Shown here piece after piece: positions 22,218 through 32,300 of a stretch of 64,000 nucleotides of DNA; the stretch's first letter is position 1; each line of letters starts with the position of its first letter. Source of the DNA: Kuschelorhynchus macadamiae (taxonomy: Eukaryota; Arthropoda; Insecta; Coleoptera; Curculionidae). A program made the position numbers and the translations under genes. The notes below the pieces were generated by a model. That model did no database searches. It was not told the origin of the DNA and saw nothing but the letters and a program-made list of their open reading frames with translations. Where the stretch lies: assembly GCA_030620095.1 (NCBI GenBank), contig JAUTXW010000110.1, positions 591,001 to 655,000 of the forward strand. The letters run 5' to 3'.

Positions 22218-24561
22218 TTATACCCCACTTGTGCTCGCCGAACCGTGACCTTGTGTTAAGATCGGTTTCCACGTGTGATGTAGACCATAACCCGTGTCTC
22301 TATTGAAATTTTTTGTATGTTTAAATATTTCAATAGATTCTGTAACTTTTCGTTTATAAAAACCTGGAACTGACGCTAGAACCTTGGTTTCCTTTACATT
22401 TATGAAATGGCCAGTGTTATACTGGTGTTCAGCTACAGCAGATTGAACAATTTGTTTCTTTTTAATACATCGTTCATGTTCCTTAAGTCTAGTTGATATT
22501 GAGCGTACTGTTTCTCCCACATACACTTATCCACAGGAGCAAGGAATTTTAAGTACTCCTTCTGTTTGGAAAGGTATAAGATCGTTCGGGGATCGCAAGC
22601 ATTGTCCAATCTTCTTATGTGTATTGAAGATTGTACGTATATTGGACCGCCGACGTAATCGTCCTATTTTGTCTGTAGTGCCATGTATGTAGAGAAGAAC
22701 AACACTACCTAATGGTGGTTCTTTATCATTCTCCTTTGGCGGAGTTGGTTTATTATATCTTTTAATTGAACTCGTAATATCTTCAGTGTAATAGCCATTC
22801 CCTCTGAGAGCTTCAGTCAGTTTCGATGCTTCCGATGTTAAAGAATCTTGATCAGAAATCGAAATAGCTCTGAATAATAGTGGGTTAATAACCGATTTCT
22901 TTTGTGCTGGATGGTGATGAGAATTTGCATTTAAGTATCTATTTGTATGCGTCGGTTTTCTATACACAGAATGTCCTAATGTACCATTTTCCTTCCTTTG
23001 AATACATACATCTAGAAAGGGAATTGTTCCATTAGATTCAATTTCCATCGTGAACTTGTAATTATGATGTTGCTTATTAAGGTGGTCCAGAAATATGAGG
23101 AGATTATCCTGTCCATGAGGCCAAACCACAAAAGCATCATCTACAAATCTAAACCTGTGCTTCGGTTTTAGTGGAGCGGATGTTAGAGCAATATCCTCAA
23201 AGGCTTCCATAAAGAGATTTGCTACCACAGGTGATAGAGGAGAACCCATAGCTGCCCCTGAAGTTTGTTCATAAAAAGTTCCTTGAAAAATGAAATAAGT
23301 AGATGTAAGACAAGCTTCCACTAGGTCTATTAAGTTTTTATCAAGATTATTATTATCCAGTATGTCTGATATAATGGAAATTGAGTCGTTGACAGGAACA
23401 TTTGTGTAAAGTGATTCTACATCGAAACTGACCAAAATATCTTCGGGAACCAACTGGATTGTCTTAAGTTTTTTCACGAAATGTGCAGAGTTTTTCATAA
23501 AAGAATCTGTTTTTCCAGTAAATGGATTAAGAAAATTTGAAAGATATTTACCTAGTTTGTATGTGGGCGAGTCTATTGCACTGACGATCCGTCGAAGTGG
23601 TACGTTGTTTTTGTGTATCTTCGGAAGACCGTAGAACCTGGGAATCTTGGAGCTACTTGGTTTTAATGATTTTTTCTCCGCTGGTGGTAGACTGGATCTG
23701 TTGATCAAATTGGTAATGCGTCTTTCTATTCTACTCGTGGGGTCTGCCTGCATAAACTTATAGGTGTTGTTGTCCAAAAGTTGGGTAACCTTTTCCACAT
23801 ATTCTGTTCTGTCCATGACGACTGTGGCGTTGCATTTTGCTGCTGGAAGTACCAGAATGTTTGCGTCTTTGTTTAAGGTCTTCATTGCTGTTTTTTTGGC
23901 TGCGGAGAGGTTCGACTTCGGTGGTTTTGAGTTTTTAATGATTTTCGCTGTCTCATATCTGACTTCATCGGCTTGTTCCACTGGTAATCTTCTGATTGCT
24001 GCTTCAACCGAAGATACTATGTCTTCTATGGGAATGCTACTCGGTGCTATTGCGAAGTTTTGGCCCTTGGAAAGGAGTGAAACTTCTGCTTCGGATAACG
24101 GCTTCAATGACAGGTTGATAACTGTGTTCTGCGGAAGTTTCACTGGATTTTTTCTGTTCAGAAGAGCTTCAAACTTCTTTTGTTGCTTAAGTGTAACTTC
24201 TTGATGGATTTTTTTCTGCCTGTGCGTTGGTAATGTTGTCCAAAGTTGTAAATGTATTTCTTTCTAGTCTAGAAGCTAACTTCAGATGAATTTCTAATAG
24301 TTTCCGGGCATTTGTATCTAAATCACGACGTGTTGCCTTAATCCTTTCTCTAACTAATGCATTGCTAGCACGCTTATAAATATTCTTAGCAGTTCTAGAA
24401 GTAATGTGATGTCTCACCTGTAGCGATTTCGGTACTACATCTTCATCTCGGCATCTAAGGAGAAAGGCCAACTGGCAGAGTAACTTCTTCTTGCTGTTTC
24501 GGAGATCGCCAAAAGTTTTGGCATCCTTCTTGGTTTCCTCCCCATAGAGGTTAGCTAACAT
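22218..24561 (-). pseudogene. Penelope-like reverse transcriptase with GIY-YIG endonuclease (frameshift, internal stop)
   Basis: Coding runs from ATG at 24561 (MLANLYGEETKKD) through a basic N-terminal region. It then shifts frame by one base near 24195 and continues through the reverse transcriptase: IPRFYGLPKIHK, the SFDVESLYTNVP motif, AAMGSPLSPVVANLF, RFVDDAFVVW (catalytic VDD) and PFLDV. A C-terminal linker leads to GVLKIPCSCG, an in-frame TAA at 22527-22529, and VYVGETVRSISTRLKEHERC of the GIY-YIG nuclease. The first Tyr of GIY is Leu here, but Tyr in the 5' repeat copy at 25.05 kb. The protein would prime reverse transcription at a nicked target. The breaks make it non-functional unless frameshifting and readthrough occur. 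Confidence 0.85.
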
Positions 24562-24630
24562 AGAAGGGAAGCTTTCACAGCTTTGGTCAATTAAGAATTC
24601 ATGGTTCTTGGGATCAGACCGTGTCAAATT

Positions 24631-24690
24631 GGAATTATATCCGACGTTTCGCCTTCGATTACAAGAGGCATCTTCAGGGATCTTTACTCC
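24631..24690 (-). ncRNA. Hammerhead-ribozyme-like motif, 5' terminal repeat of PLE 1
   Basis: Minus strand: GGAGTAAAGATCC, CTGAAGAT, GCCTC...GAAGGC, GAAACGTC, GGATATAATTCC. Helix I pairs with one G-T wobble and small internal mismatches. Helix II differs in its loop from the 3' copy while keeping the stem. Confidence 0.6.
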
Positions 24691-24760
24691 ACGACACTGA
24701 ACGAGCTCGAAGAGGCGGGCTTTTATACCCGACTTGTGCTCGCCGAACCGTGACCCTGTG

Positions 24761-25195
24761 TTAAGATCGGTTTCCACGTGTGTGATGTAGACCGTAACCC
24801 GTGTCTCTATTGAATTTTTTTGTATGTTTAAATATTTCAATAGATTCTGTAACTTTTCGTTTATAAAAACCTGGAACTGACGCTAGAACCTTGGTTTCCT
24901 TTACATTTATGAAATGGCCAGTGTTATGCTGGTGTTCAGCTACAGCAGATTGAACAATTTGTTTATTTTTAATACATCGTTCATGTTCCTTAAGTCTAGT
25001 TGATATTGAGCGTACTGTTTCTCCCACATACACTTATCCACAGGAGCAAGGAATTTTATATACTCCTTCTGTTTGGAAAGGTACAAGATCGTTCGGGGAT
25101 CGCAAGCATTGTCCAATCTTCTTATGTGTATTGAAGATTGTACGTATGTTGGACCGCCGAAGTAATCGTCTTATTTGGTCTGTTGTGCCATGTTT
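24761..25195 (-). pseudogene. GIY-YIG part of the upstream terminal repeat of PLE 1
   Basis: Minus strand 25150-24761 repeats the C-terminal coding region: GVYKIPCSCG, TAA, VYVGETVRSISTRLKEHERC, then HQHNTGHFINV. It is part of the directly repeated end, not a separate gene. It keeps the GIY Tyr but shares the TAA. Confidence 0.75.
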
Positions 25196-25269
25196 ATAAA
25201 AAGCAAGCATAAGTCTAGTATAAAAGCCCGCCTGAATCTCTTCGAGGTCATTCAGTTTTCAGATCTCGT

Positions 25270-25330
25270 GGAATAAAGATCCCTGAAGATGCCTCGTGCA
25301 ATCGAAGGCGAAACGTCGGATAGTTATTCC
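25270..25330 (+). ncRNA. Hammerhead-ribozyme-like motif, inverted 5' piece of PLE 1
   Basis: Plus strand: GGAATAAAGATCC, CTGAAGAT, GCCTC...GAAGGC, GAAACGTC, GGATAGTTATTCC. Helix I is the best in the window: GGAATAA pairs with TTATTCC and ATCC with GGAT around a 2x2 internal loop. Confidence 0.65.
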
Positions 25331-25379
25331 AATTTGACACGGTCTCCCAAGAACCATGATTTCTTAACTAAAAGGGTTA

Positions 25380-25510
25380 TGATAATTTTGTTAACGGCAT
25401 CTTTAGTTTTACGAAAAAGTAGCACAATGTCGCGAAAACCGCAAGTTTCTATCTATAAAAATCATGGAGATACCCCGCAAAAGTACCCAAAATGGAACAC
25501 TCTGTACATA
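25380..25510 (+). repeat. Repeat X, right part
   Basis: Continues repeat X after the Penelope-like insertion (GGCATCTTTAGTTTTACG, AAAAAGTAGCACA, TACCCCGCAAAAGTACCC). Matches the reverse complement of 14140-14260. Confidence 0.65.
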
Positions 25511-27268
25511 CCTTGAGGAAAACGATAATTTGCTAGATAACGACAGAACTGTTTTGGATATTTGATAGTTTTCGATTTAAATGAAGTGAAAAAGAAAAAA
25601 AAGAACGGAAGATCGTTTCTTAGCAAAAGTAGCATTTCTTCTAAAAAATAGCATATCTACAAGAGATCGAGTCAAAAAACCGATTTTCTTTGGTAAAAAA
25701 TCGATTTTTTAAAAGATGGATCCACGATCATGGTGTATTCCTAGCTACCATAAATATACTGTACAGTGGTAAAAGTGGCGATTTGGTGATCACCACTTGG
25801 GCCTTCGAGCTAAATGGCCCCACCCTGCCCTCGAACCTAAATAAGTTTGAACAAGAAAGCGAGGACTTTTTTTTAGTCGCCATGATTTGTTTTAGTAGTG
25901 TGGTCCTACGGGCCTCCAGTACAATCGCGATCCTGAAAAAAGTAGCCTGTCCGCCACTGGTCCTGCATCTTTAATTGCTTAATAATGATATTCATAATTA
26001 TATTACAGGAATGAATAGCAAATTCAATTAAGGACACCCACATACAACAGCGTTCTGTCTAGTTTTTTTTTCAGGGTGGCGATTGTATTTAAAGACCCGC
26101 AGGTACGTACTACTAGGAATATAAGCTGATACGATGAAACGTCATTAAAAAAAAAGCAAACATGAAAATGATATATTTTATTGAATAAGTAAACTTTGCT
26201 ATTTGAAATTCCTAATAGTTTTTAATTTTAAAATGTCCTGTTGAATAAATAAAAATAAACAACCATTTACAAATACAGAACAATACCTTCAGAGCATTTT
26301 ATCATTAAAATAATCATTTGTCTGTCATTTCCTCTTATCATAACAGGTTAAAAATCGTTCGTAATGACAACGTAGCCGCCCGCCTCTAATACCTATTCTT
26401 ATACCGCTGACCCGCCCTCTCGTTCTAAATGCTTCGCAGAACCGGCAATGTCGCAGAAATTCAACCATTGGGAGTCGAGGCCATTATTGATCGGACAGAA
26501 AACCCAGCCGCCCTGGCCGCGGTGTTGTTAATTTTAGTCTGCTGTAACATTATCAGATCCGTTATTGATATGTTAACATAGAAAAGGGTTCAGCTTGATA
26601 ATTTAAAAATTTCAGAATCAGTTCACACGTGTGATTTAATATTTTTCCTGTATTGTTTGCTATAAAACTTGACTGATCTTTTATTTTTGCTTCAGTATGT
26701 AAGAGGATCCGGCAACACAGTCAAACAGCCATGTTGAAGGAAGGAGGGCCACCAAACCGATCAGTCGATCACACGACGCGTGTCCAATGTTATATTTTAG
26801 TTGTAATTAGGTGTTTTTTGCTCATATTCTCAGTGATAAAGTGTTTATTTAATGTCCATATATTATTAGAATCTAAATATTAAAAAGTAAGTACTTACTA
26901 GTTACTAAAGCATTACAGACATGGAAAGAAACTAAATATGTAAATTTGCGTTATTTGCAGTGTTGCCGGTGCCAAATTTATAATTAACCATTATAAATGG
27001 GTGTTATTTAATTCATAAATCCATTCATCCTTCGCACGGAACTTGGCCTAGGCATGTACTAGGAAACGCCCAGGTTAAAACGTTTTGAATTTTTGATAAG
27101 TAGGTACCTATTCCCGAGCTTATTTTATAACACTACGGTCCAGTACTTCGACCTTGATATTGGTACAAAAGTACTAATTTCACGGTAGCAGCGTCACAAT
27201 CAAAATGCCATTGATTTTTAAATCGCTAATTCTGTATTACAGTATCTTTTAGGATCGATTTTAGGCTT
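25511..27268. other. Gene-free stretch with a local GC-richer patch
   Basis: No coding region recognised. About 26360-26540 is clearly richer in G+C and CpG than its surroundings (CGTAGCCGCCCGCC, GCCGCCCTGGCCGCGG). A second, weaker patch near 26700-26790 is also less AT-rich. They could be a promoter or non-coding exon, or simply an unrecognised element. Confidence 0.35.
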
Positions 27269-27276
27269 GTTCCAGC

Positions 27277-27486
27277 CAGGGACGGACATATAGAGGGGGA
27301 GCGCCCCCCCCCAATATTTTTTCTGTTGGCAAAATCTTATGTTTTGTTGGAATTATTTTATTTGTCAATTTTCTTTAAAGCCGTAGGGTCCAGACATGCT
27401 TACACAGTGAGGTGAAGACCTTTTTTTTTTAGTTGTGTTTTTGTCACTTGTCCCCCCCCCAATATGCCCTCTTCAGTGCGCCCCTG
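27277..27486. mobile_element. hAT-type MITE with 8-bp target duplication
   Basis: Ends CAGGGACGGAC and GTGCGCCCCTG are inverted, with further inverted phrases inside (GAGGG, AATAT, runs of C). GTTCCAGC at 27269-27276 and GTTCCAAC at 27487-27494 form an 8-bp duplication with one mismatch. CAGGG ends plus 8-bp duplications are the hAT signature. About 210 bp, no coding capacity. Confidence 0.8.
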
Positions 27487-27494
27487 GTTCCAAC

Positions 27495-27892
27495 GAATAA
27501 TCTCACTAGTTTCTGACAGTTTACAAATTATATATTTGTATTTCTGACTTGCGAACTGTTTGCTGGAACAGAAAACATAACATTTACACAGCTAATATAA
27601 CATACAGCTCCCCTTCTTAGGGTCGGCACCTTTATTCTGGCGGTCGAAAACCAAGTGAGATGAAATTGTCGTTTCCTTTTCTCGCTGGTGGGAAAAGTCA
27701 GAGCCAGACTAAACTGATTTTGAATATTGTAATAAATAACTAGTTTGTGACGGACAGTACCGGAGTAGGCAATGTTTAAATTTACATTGATATGGTTATT
27801 GTAAAGCGATTTAATTGAATAATTAGAATATTATTAATGATATTAAAAACCAATAACCGACATAGTCTTAATAAAGAGTAGCGTAGAGTTGT
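27495..27892. other. Gene-free stretch
   Basis: AT-rich DNA between two elements. I see no coding region or repeat. Confidence 0.4.
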
Positions 27893-29203
27893 ATATACCG
27901 GGTGTCAACGATTCTATTAGACAGGCCATAACATGTAAAGTATTTGACGTATCAAAAAGAAATTTGGTATAGGTAAATGATACATAAAGGAGAGAGTTTT
28001 CGCATATTTTTTACTTTCCGGTCACTTCCGGTTTTACCGGAAATGACTTCAGTTTCAATGTTTTAAATGAAGCACTTTAAATATTTTTACATTTTTGGAT
28101 TCCTGAGACAATTCTGAATCAGAATATGAAATCTTTTTACGCCTACTTGATTTTTTAAAGCCATTTTTAAAATTGCATCTAGGTGGCCATAACCGGACGC
28201 AAATTAATCTAAGGACCTAAAATAATGAGAGAATAATACAATCGCTAAGTTTTAGTGATTAGTCTGATAACTAGGAACAAGACAAGTTGATAAAATCAAA
28301 TTTTTGTGTCGTAACTTTTTTTTCCAAATGGCGACCCTTTTTAGACAAGCACTTTTTAAAAAGAGGATTATTTTGCGAATCTAACGGAACAAACTTTTTT
28401 ACGATTGGATTAGAAATAAGCTCAAAAATGAAATATAACTTAGGAAAAAGTATGCCATGGATAGCCATGCTGGATATTAAGTAAAATTTTTTGTCTTGAC
28501 AGTGACACAATCGTATGTCTGCTCAGAAAGAATAGGTGAGTGTCACTGTCCAAACAAAAAATCCTACTTAATATCCAGCATGGCTATCCATGGCACACTT
28601 GATAAAATTTAATAATTGATTATCAAGTATTTTTCTAAGTAATATTTAATTTTTGAGCTTATGTTTAATCCAATCGCAAAAAAGTTAGTACCGTTAGATT
28701 CGCAAAAAAATCCTCTTTTCAAAAAGTGCTTGTCTAAAAAGGGTCGCCATTTGGAAAAAAAATAGTTAGACACAAAAATTTGATTATTATCAACTTCTTT
28801 TGCTCCTAGTTATCAGACTAATAACTAAAACTTAGCGATTGTATTATTCTGTCATCATTTCAGGTCCTTAGATTAATTATTAGCGTCCGGCCATGGCCAC
28901 CTAGTTGCAATTTTAAAAATGGATGTAAAAATCAAGTAGGCGTCAAAACTCTTTAAAATGTCATAATCTGATTCAAAATTGCCTCAGGAATCCAAAAATG
29001 TAAAAATATATAGAGTGTTCCATTAAAAAAACTGAAACTGAAGTCATTTCCGGTGAAACCGGAAATGACTGAAAAGTGAAAAATATACGAGAACTCTCCT
29101 CTTTATGTACCATTTAACTATATGAAATTTCGTTTTGATACATCTAATACTTTACAAGTTATGGCCTGTCCAATATGTTCGTTGACACCTGGTATGTATA
29201 CTA
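27893..29203. mobile_element. Foldback element, about 1.3 kb, arms about 620 bp
   Basis: The left arm from ACCGGGTGTCAACG and the right arm ending CGTTGACACCTGGT are inverted throughout: GGCCATAAC, TTCCGGTTTTACCGGAAATG, GGATTCCTGAG, GTCCGGTTATGGCCACCTAG (in complement), CCAAATGGCGACCC, CCATGGATAGCCATGCTGG. They meet around a spacer of roughly 40 bp at 28500-28540 bounded by AGTGACAC/GTGTCACT. No protein is encoded. It could form a long double-stranded RNA if transcribed. It lies 140 bp beyond the P-type transposase gene, but I find no shared ends. Confidence 0.85.
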
Positions 29204-29346
29204 ATAGATAAAGGAAAATGATGTTAAATAAAATTCCATGGTATTTTATGATTTCAATGGTTATTATTAAGTAAATGAAAAAGAAAAAATTACACAAATG
29301 TTTAATAGTAAAAAATGCTTATGGAGTAAACTAAACAGAAATATTT

Positions 29347-32300
29347 TTATAAATTTTTCCATATTATTAATTTATTCCTGCTTATATTTTTGAAGTTTCC
29401 ATTTATTGTTTTTAGCGTATAATAGATTCTTACTCTTATATATAGATTAATGACAAATTCTTTGGGAAAGTATTCACATGGATGAATAAAATGCAATGAT
29501 TTAGTTAAACCAAAAAGATTGCTACAAAGGTTAGGTTTTATTGCAAGTGTTTCAAAGTGTTCTTGAAATATTAGTTCGACTTTACAAATAAACTCTACAA
29601 AGTTATCATATGGCATTTGTAGGTTTCCAAACGTATCTTTGTCGGCATTTTCATATGCTTTTAAAAAACAATAAACGGATGAATCATCTAAATCTTTGTG
29701 GTCTTTGCTATATTTAATGCAATTATCACAAGAGTGAACTCGAAGGGATTTATTTAAAAGATATCCACACACATACCTTATAAAATTTTTTTCTAACATT
29801 TCATCTCGGGAATAATTTATTTTATTAATTTCGAGGCTTACTTCTTTTAGTGAACTGGTCTCTTCCTCAGGTATAGAATCGTCTTTACAGTCGGGAAGCC
29901 TTAAGAGCATTTGATCTGCATCTGCCTCACAATTTTCTGCACCTGAGTTAAGTAAGTTAACGCACTGCAACTTTCTAAAAGTTCTGTGAAACTGTATGGC
30001 TGTTGGGTTGATGCATTTGCCGTTTTCACTTCTAATTTTACCAAAGTGATTTTCAAGACAATCTTGGTTTAATTTTCGGGTAAATAAATAATCAAAACTA
30101 GCATTCTCACGAAGATAATTAAATAAATTTAGAATACTATTGATAGAAATTTGAAGACATTTAATGAATTTAACTTTTTTCGTTAAGTTTACATTATTTC
30201 TATCTCTAACTTCAAGTTTCTCTAAAAAAGATAGGCATTCAGTCAAAAACTCCATTTGAAAGGGTTCCCCTTTGAAGGCTGCATTATACCTTTTACCGGG
30301 TGAAGTTTGTGACGAATTTAAAATATCAAAGAGCTGGTCTATTCTCTTAACAAACTCTGCAGTCTCAGTGGCTTCTGCAGGTAGAGAACCAAATCTGATG
30401 TAAAAACTCATGCCTACAAAAACAGAATTGCTAAATACTTGTGTGGCAAGTTTAACTTTCATTTTTTGAAAATTTGTGGGATATATATGTGAGTCAGTTA
30501 ATTTATGTGCTGCTTTAACCGGAAATTTTTTATCTATTTCATAAAAGTCAATTATGTACTGCCAAGAAATTTTTTTACCATCAACGTAAAAGTCATACTT
30601 CATTAGCATATTTCTAATGGCTTTTATAATATGGGGCACATCAAAAATATAATAAAGGTAACGATTTTGAAGGCAAAAACGGCTATTTTGAATAGAGATA
30701 TTTAAAATATTACTTAATTTGATATTATTAGAACCCATGTCAGAAGTAACTGCACAAACATTTAAGCCAATATTTTTCAATTTTTGCAAAGCTTTACTTA
30801 AATTTTCGTGCAATAATTGCGCCGGACAAGAAGTATGACAAAGAAAATAGGCGAGAGGCTGTTTCCATTTGCAATAAAGTCCTCTTAACATGAACACGCA
30901 TGCAGTCAAAGCTGGTTTAAAGATCTTCTCTCCTTTGTCATCTATGGCCAGTCCAATTATACAGTCTTGAGACCGTTCATAAAACAAATTTGCTTTAATA
31001 GACATCTCATCAAAACATAGTAGGCAATACCTATTTTGCTCTTGAAAACCGTCAATCTTTTTTTTTAACAAATTATAAAATTCAGCGTTTTCTAATCCTG
31101 GTCTTATTTTAATAGCTCGAATTTCTTTTAACAATGTGTTGGGAGCTGGAAGGCTATATTTATGCATTAAATATTTTTTATAAACTCGGGGACCGGCAAA
31201 ATATATGGACAAACATTCAGTTTTGAACTCTTTACTATAACGTCTACCCTTTGGATGTTTTCGCCCTTGTGATATCTGCATATTAATAATTTTAGCAGTG
31301 TCGACCGAATTGCAAAATTTGAATGTCAGAGACATATATTGATTTAAAGTTATATTATCTAACTGACTATCTAATTGTCTTTCGAGTGTCTGAACTTTTT
31401 TTCGCAAATATTGATTTTCTGTAGTAAGAGATTTAATGTTGCGTCTATATTTTTTCTTCCTCGGAGTATCAAAAGATAAGTTGGCTGATGTTTGGGTAGA
31501 ACTTGGAGACATCAGAGGGGGACTACTAGCATCGAAGGGTCTGGCTTCAGTTTGATTCTCGGTTTTCCCTGGAACTTCAAGTTCGGTTTCCACCTCGATT
31601 TCGTCCTCGGTTTTCACGTCTACGTCGCGGTCGTCCTGAGTTTCACCCTCGACTTGGACCTCGGTTTCCACCTTGTCTTTGGCCGTGGTTGTAGGCTTGA
31701 TTCTGACTATGTTTGTTTGACCTACTAGAAGAAGAAAATAACATCAGTTTATAAATAATTCAAAGATCGTAGAAAAAACGTATTTCCTTCACACCAACCA
31801 TGGTGCAAAATTCGCAAAAAAGATCCTTACACTTTTATTTAGCTGTTACAACTTAACAATACAAAATTATAGAATATCGTAAATACCTGGGTCAGTATTT
31901 GTGATAGCTGGAACTAAAATTCTGTCATCCAGAACTCTGATTTTCGCAGGAAGTAGCAAGGGTCTACTATATGCGTGGTCACCCTTAATGCTCTTAGAAC
32001 TTCCTTCAAGAGATGGAAATAATGTAGGAACTGCAGTGGCTTTCCATCGTGTATGAAGATGACTAGTATACATTTTTTCTTCAAAATGGTCTTCACAAAG
32101 AGTGTAGCTATTATGAGCTTTTTCCAATTTGTCTAACAGATCCTCTAGATTGGCTTTCATTGCCCATACCTTAGCTCTGTAAAATTTAAAAAAAAACGAA
32201 GATAGTATAAAAAAATAAAAATGTTATTTAGTAATTTCTTTTGGCTCTCAATTTTACCGGAATTGACCCCCTAATTTATTTTTTTTTTAATTAAGTAGAA

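Larger units (their letters stand above)
19268..22653. repeat. Tandem duplication unit, copy 2
   Basis: Second copy of the 3387-bp unit (see 15881-19267). Here the Penelope-like element at its right end is not cut but continues to 25365. Copy 2 is therefore the original right side, and copy 1 was made by unequal exchange or replication slippage. Divergence is of the order of 0.2-0.3 per cent by my count of differences, so the event is young or the copies have been homogenised. Confidence 0.95.
22038..25365 (-). mobile_element. Penelope-like element 1, near-complete insertion with 14-bp target duplications
   Basis: AACTAAAAGGGTTA stands at 22024-22037 and again at 25366-25379. The flanks join into repeat X, whose uninterrupted copy is at 14130-14640, so the borders are firm. 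On the minus strand the order is: a short inverted partial end (about 25365-25195), a terminal repeat carrying the GIY-YIG tail and hammerhead-like motif (25195 to about 24560), the coding body (24561-22218) and the second terminal repeat with its own motif (to 22038). Direct terminal repeats plus an inverted 5' piece are typical of Penelope-like retroelements. The coding part is broken by a frameshift and a stop. Confidence 0.85.

Noticed and set aside
23764..24204. Plus-strand frame of 146 codons
   Set aside because: Antisense shadow of the Penelope-like reverse transcriptase.
27893..29203. Foldback element as terminal repeat of the P-type transposase locus
   Set aside because: It is complete in itself, with both arms together, and no matching sequence was found beyond 36.8 kb.
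31492..31728. Plus-strand frame opposite the acidic N-terminus of the P-type transposase
   Set aside because: Shadow of a GA-rich repetitive coding stretch.
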